Source: Bacteroidota bacterium (GTDB lineage: Bacteria; Bacteroidota; Bacteroidia; Bacteroidales; JAAUTT01). Taken from it: a DNA stretch of 17,069 nucleotides. Shown piece after piece: positions 14,531 through 17,069 of this stretch (position 1 is its first letter; every line of letters starts with the position of its first letter). The notes beneath the pieces are model-generated. The model did no database searches. It was not told the DNA's origin and saw only the letters and a list, made by a program, of their open reading frames with translations. The stretch covers positions 1 to 17,069 of the forward strand of contig JAEYWD010000011.1 of NCBI GenBank assembly GCA_023429135.1, read 5' to 3'. Position numbers and translations under genes: made by a program.

Positions 14531-15172
14531 ATGCAACTTCACCCCAATTAAATGAATAAACTCCTCTCTCGTTTTTGTTTCGCGCATAAACGAACCTGTG
14601 AATGCCGATGTGGTTGTAACAGAGTTTTGCTTCTGGATACCGCGCATCATCATACAAAGGTGGTGCGCTTCGATAACGACGGCGACACCCATGGGATTTA
14701 ACGCTTCCTGGATACAGTCGCGAATTTGCATGGTAAGGCGTTCCTGAACCTGCAGGCGCCGGGCAAAAGCGTCTACAACCCGGGCTATTTTGCTTAATCC
14801 GGTTATTTTTCCGTCGGGAATATAGGCTACGTGCGCTTTTCCGTAGAACGGAATCATGTGGTGTTCGCACATGGAATAAACTTCGATATCTTTCACGAGC
14901 ACCATTTGCTTATAATCCTCGTGGAATGTAGCCGAAGCTATAATTTCCTTGGGATCGAGGTTGTACCCATGGGTGAGGAACTGCATGGCTTTTGCTACCC
15001 GAAGAGGGGTATCTTTTAAACCTTCACGTGCAGGATCGGTATCGATAACATCTAAAATGTTGCGATACAACCCCGATAATTTCTCGGTGTTTTCGCGGTG
15101 GTACTTTTCGTATTTGGCATAGCCATCCTCATCGATGATGCCGGCAAGCTTGTAAATATGGTCGTTACTCAT
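14528..15172 (-). CDS. folE: GTP cyclohydrolase I
   Basis: The 214-residue enzyme converts GTP to 7,8-dihydroneopterin triphosphate, the entry step of folate and other pterins. The zinc ligands Cys102 and His105 (MCEHHMIPFYGKAH) and Cys173 (HLCMMMRG) are in place, with the same offset as E. coli Cys110, His113 and Cys181. TDPAREGLKDTPLRVAKA and GLSKIARVVDAFARRLQVQE match the family. Length is typical. Its ATG directly follows the TAA of the upstream pterin synthase gene (TAAATG), so translation is probably coupled and the product can be passed to that enzyme. Confidence 0.97.
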   Translation of the reverse strand: MSNDHIYKLAGIIDEDGYAKYEKYHRENTEKLSGLYRNILDVIDTDPAREGLKDTPLRVAKAMQFLTHGYNLDPKEIIASATFHEDYKQMVLVKDIEVYSMCEHHMIPFYGKAHVAYIPDGKITGLSKIARVVDAFARRLQVQERLTMQIRDCIQEALNPMGVAVVIEAHHLCMMMRGIQKQNSVTTTSAFTGSFMRETKTREEFIHLIGVKLH

Positions 15173-15583
15173 TTATCCAAAATATTCGATAATATTATTT
15201 TCAGTTTCTTCAATTTTAACGCAGTGTAGCCCAATTCCAAGCTTTTTAATGTGCGGTTCCAGTTGCTGCCAGATAGCAATTGCCAGGTTCTCGGAAGAGG
15301 CAATCATTCCTTTCATAAAATCCACTTCGAGATTAATGTTTTTATGATCAAGCTTTTCGACAATTTTCTCATTAATTATTTTACTCAATGTTTTAAGGTT
15401 CACAACATAACCTGTTTCGGGGTTGAGTTCTCCCTTTACTGTTACATAAAGGGTATAATTATGCCCGTGCCAGTTAGGATTGGAACATTTGCCAAATATC
15501 TCCTTATTTTTTTCATCATCCCATTCGGGACGAAACATGCGGTGAGCTGCGTTAAAACGTTCGCGACGTGTAAGATATATCAT
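15173..15583 (-). CDS. 6-pyruvoyl-tetrahydropterin synthase / QueD family protein
   Basis: The 136-residue protein acts on dihydroneopterin triphosphate. Zinc ligands are His14 (FNAAHR), His39 and His41 (HGHNY), and the probable catalytic cysteine is Cys33. Asp79-His80 and Glu126 (KIEETENN) complete the site. The segment FGKCSNPNWHGHNY has five residues between Cys and the first His of HGH, as in animal PTPS (KCNNPNGHGHNY), whereas E. coli QueD has three (CGRLHGH). The product may be 6-pyruvoyl-tetrahydropterin or 6-carboxy-tetrahydropterin for queuosine; the sequence alone does not decide. It is the first gene of an operon with folE, which abuts it with no gap. Confidence 0.9.
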   Translation of the reverse strand: MIYLTRRERFNAAHRMFRPEWDDEKNKEIFGKCSNPNWHGHNYTLYVTVKGELNPETGYVVNLKTLSKIINEKIVEKLDHKNINLEVDFMKGMIASSENLAIAIWQQLEPHIKKLGIGLHCVKIEETENNIIEYFG

Positions 15584-15605
15584 TTTATTTTCTTAGAAAT
15601 ACTTG

Positions 15606-15613
15606 CAAAGTTA
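15606..15613 (-). promoter_or_regulatory. Candidate -7 element TAACTTTG for the PTPS-folE-ygiQ operon
   Basis: On the minus strand TAACTTTG fits the Bacteroidota -7 consensus TAnnTTTG and ends 22 bases before the ATG at 15583. No clear TTTG -33 box lies 19-21 bases upstream. It is in the 121-base divergent gap with the gene at 15705. Confidence 0.35.
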
Positions 15614-15704
15614 ACTATTTTAAAATTGTAGCTCCGGGTTAAAGTCTGATATTAATCAGCATAAACCTTTCTTATTCCTTTCAGTATAAGCTAAAAAAAC
15701 GAAC

Positions 15705-16865
15705 ATGAGAACAAAATTATTTTGCTTATTCCTTTTCAGCATCGCTTTTAAAAGTCTCAGTGCCGATGATGCTCCTCTGGCATTTATACCCGGCGGTAAT
15801 GTAAAACCCATAACCAACACCGATGTTCAATTGGAACGCGAAACCATTGATATTTACCTACTTTCCGACAAGTACTCGGTGGAAGTGAATTACTTTTTTA
15901 AGAATACCGGAAAAGCTCAGAAGCTAATGATGGGGTTTCCGAGCAACAAGGAAACGAAAGTAACTGATTATAAAGTTTATGAGAACAACATTCAGTTGCC
16001 CACAACTAATCACCCGGGCAATTGGGAGTTCAACCTGAAAAATGTCGGAGCTCAGTTTTATGAAAATCCGATCAATTCCTTTGAATGTTTTGAAGTTGAA
16101 TTTAAGGCGGGCGAGACAAAGCATCTTAAAGATGTTTTTAGCCAAAACTATACAGGCGATTATGATGGCGGGAATACTTCGTTTTTCTATATCCTCAAAA
16201 CCGGAAGTTTATGGAAGGACAGGATTAATTCTGTAATAATAAGAATTCATACTGAAAAGGCTCCGAAAGGTCTCAATCTTAAATCGGGAGAACTAAATGG
16301 AAAAGAGATTTCGCTGATAGATTTTTCATGTGAGTATAAAGACATTGAACCTTCGGAAGATCTGATATTTAGTGTTAGAAATTATGATGATTTTTTTGTT
16401 ACCGGAGCTTCGTCTGAGTTAATGCCAAAAGATTTGTACAGTCCCAGGAACATTCAGGACAACGATCCCACAACCGCTTGGGTTGAGGGTGTAAAAGGCG
16501 ATGGCGTTGGAGCAACAATTAGTTTTTATACCAATAAAAGTCATAATCAGGGAGAAGCTTTTTTGATAGATTCCATTGGGATAATAAATGGTTATGCAAA
16601 AAGTCCGACCACTTTCAAGAATAACGGCAGGGTTAAAAAGCTGTTTATTCGTTTTGATGTTGATAATGATTATGAACCTGAATATAAAAAGCCACAGGTA
16701 AAACCTGTAATGCTGCTCGATACTCCCGACATGCAGATTATCCGTTTTAAAGACCCCATGAAGGCCACTGATATCGAATTTAAAATTGCTGAAGTTTTTA
16801 AAGGTGAAAAGTACGAGGATACAGCTATTTCGGAAATTAAGTTTTACATTTCATCGAATAAATAA
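15705..16865 (+). CDS. Secreted protein with DUF4424-like and NADase-type glycan-binding (discoidin-like) regions
   Basis: The 386-residue protein has a signal peptide (MRTKLFCLFLFSIAFKSLSA, cleavage before DDAP) and no lipobox or later membrane segment, so it should be periplasmic or secreted. Residues about 21-225 resemble DUF4424: a GGNV...-D-V-x-L start, then ETIDIYLLSDKYSVEVNYFF and KLMMGFPSN. Residues about 240-386 resemble the discoidin-like region called the NADase-type glycan-binding domain: YSPRNIQDNDPTTAWVEG, then GDGVGATISF, then a beta-sandwich ending SEIKFYISS. The two-part layout suggests recognition of a glycan or other surface ligand; no catalytic residues are evident. It stands alone, divergent from the pterin operon. 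Domain names are from recall and are moderately sure. Confidence 0.75.
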   Translation: MRTKLFCLFLFSIAFKSLSADDAPLAFIPGGNVKPITNTDVQLERETIDIYLLSDKYSVEVNYFFKNTGKAQKLMMGFPSNKETKVTDYKVYENNIQLPTTNHPGNWEFNLKNVGAQFYENPINSFECFEVEFKAGETKHLKDVFSQNYTGDYDGGNTSFFYILKTGSLWKDRINSVIIRIHTEKAPKGLNLKSGELNGKEISLIDFSCEYKDIEPSEDLIFSVRNYDDFFVTGASSELMPKDLYSPRNIQDNDPTTAWVEGVKGDGVGATISFYTNKSHNQGEAFLIDSIGIINGYAKSPTTFKNNGRVKKLFIRFDVDNDYEPEYKKPQVKPVMLLDTPDMQIIRFKDPMKATDIEFKIAEVFKGEKYEDTAISEIKFYISSNK

Positions 16866-16954
16866 AATTATGAATTAGACTCTTAAGAAATAGTTTTGCC
16901 ACCGTCCACCGAGGCTATGTTGCATAGAAATGTAGATTTGATTTTATGTTTTTT

Positions 16955-17011
16955 AAGGCTGAAGGCCTTGGATAATACAGCCCAGGGCAAAGCGAAGCGG
17001 CGCCCTGGGCT
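16955..17011. repeat. REP-like double hairpin with AGCCCAGGGC arms
   Basis: A perfect 10-bp stem AGCCCAGGGC (16979-16988) / GCCCTGGGCT (17002-17011) has a 13-base GC-rich loop. A smaller AAGGC/GCCTT stem lies just before it (16955-16969). The sequence resembles intergenic repeats seen in many Bacteroidota genomes. It is about 90 bases past the stop of the secreted-protein gene and may also help end its transcript, though no T-run follows directly. The rest of 16866-17069 shows no gene. Confidence 0.65.
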
Positions 17012-17069
17012 AATCAAGCAGAATTATTTTTTGCGGCGTGAAAAAACGTTAAAAAAGGCTCTATGCTTA

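Overview
The window looks like a chromosomal segment of a Bacteroidota bacterium, probably Bacteroidales or a relative. This rests on the lipoproteins with acidic or lysine-rich residues right after the lipobox cysteine, the fused FtcD enzyme, the weak or absent Shine-Dalgarno sequences, one TAnnTTTG-type promoter motif, and the many small intergenic repeats. The assignment is inference from gene content and style; no rRNA or marker gene is present. No tRNA, rRNA, CRISPR array, phage gene or transposase gene was seen, and no gene-free stretch exceeds 300 bases.

Layout. (1) 1-187: a dispersed-repeat fragment and a hairpin terminator. (2) 188-1111, minus: a lipoprotein of unknown function. (3) 1302-8652, plus: a complete histidine-degradation operon. 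It starts with a 34-bp palindrome touching the ATG of a MarR-GNAT fusion regulator, followed by hutH, hutU, hutI and the bifunctional ftcD. The encoded route is histidine, urocanate, imidazolonepropionate, formiminoglutamate, then glutamate plus 5,10-methenyl-THF and ammonia. A 153-bp two-hairpin repeat sits between hutU and hutI and supplies the last residues and stop codon of HutU. (4) 8672-8715: a strong hairpin between convergent units. (5) 8762-10404, minus: a PQQ-type sugar dehydrogenase lipoprotein followed by a DoxX-family membrane protein. (6) 10582-12445, minus: a membrane-protein operon of a DgkA-family lipid kinase, a DUF1361 protein and a voltage-gated K+ channel. (7) 12473-12571: an inverted-repeat element. 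(8) 12628-15583, minus: a PTPS-type pterin synthase, folE (directly abutting) and a YgiQ-family radical SAM protein. (9) 15705-16865, plus: a secreted protein with a DUF4424-like region and a discoidin-like NADase-type glycan-binding region. (10) 16955-17011: a REP-like hairpin.

Most genes belong to known families. The points most worth a second look are three. First, a MarR-GNAT protein with its own palindromic operator leads the hut operon where a GntR-type HutC might be expected. Second, repeats shape genes: one rewrites the C-terminus of HutU, and a GTAAG/CCCGTAAC spacer repeat occurs in two unrelated operons, exactly between the stop codon of one gene and the ATG of the next. Third, the pterin synthase next to folE has the cysteine-to-histidine spacing of eukaryotic PTPS and not of QueD.
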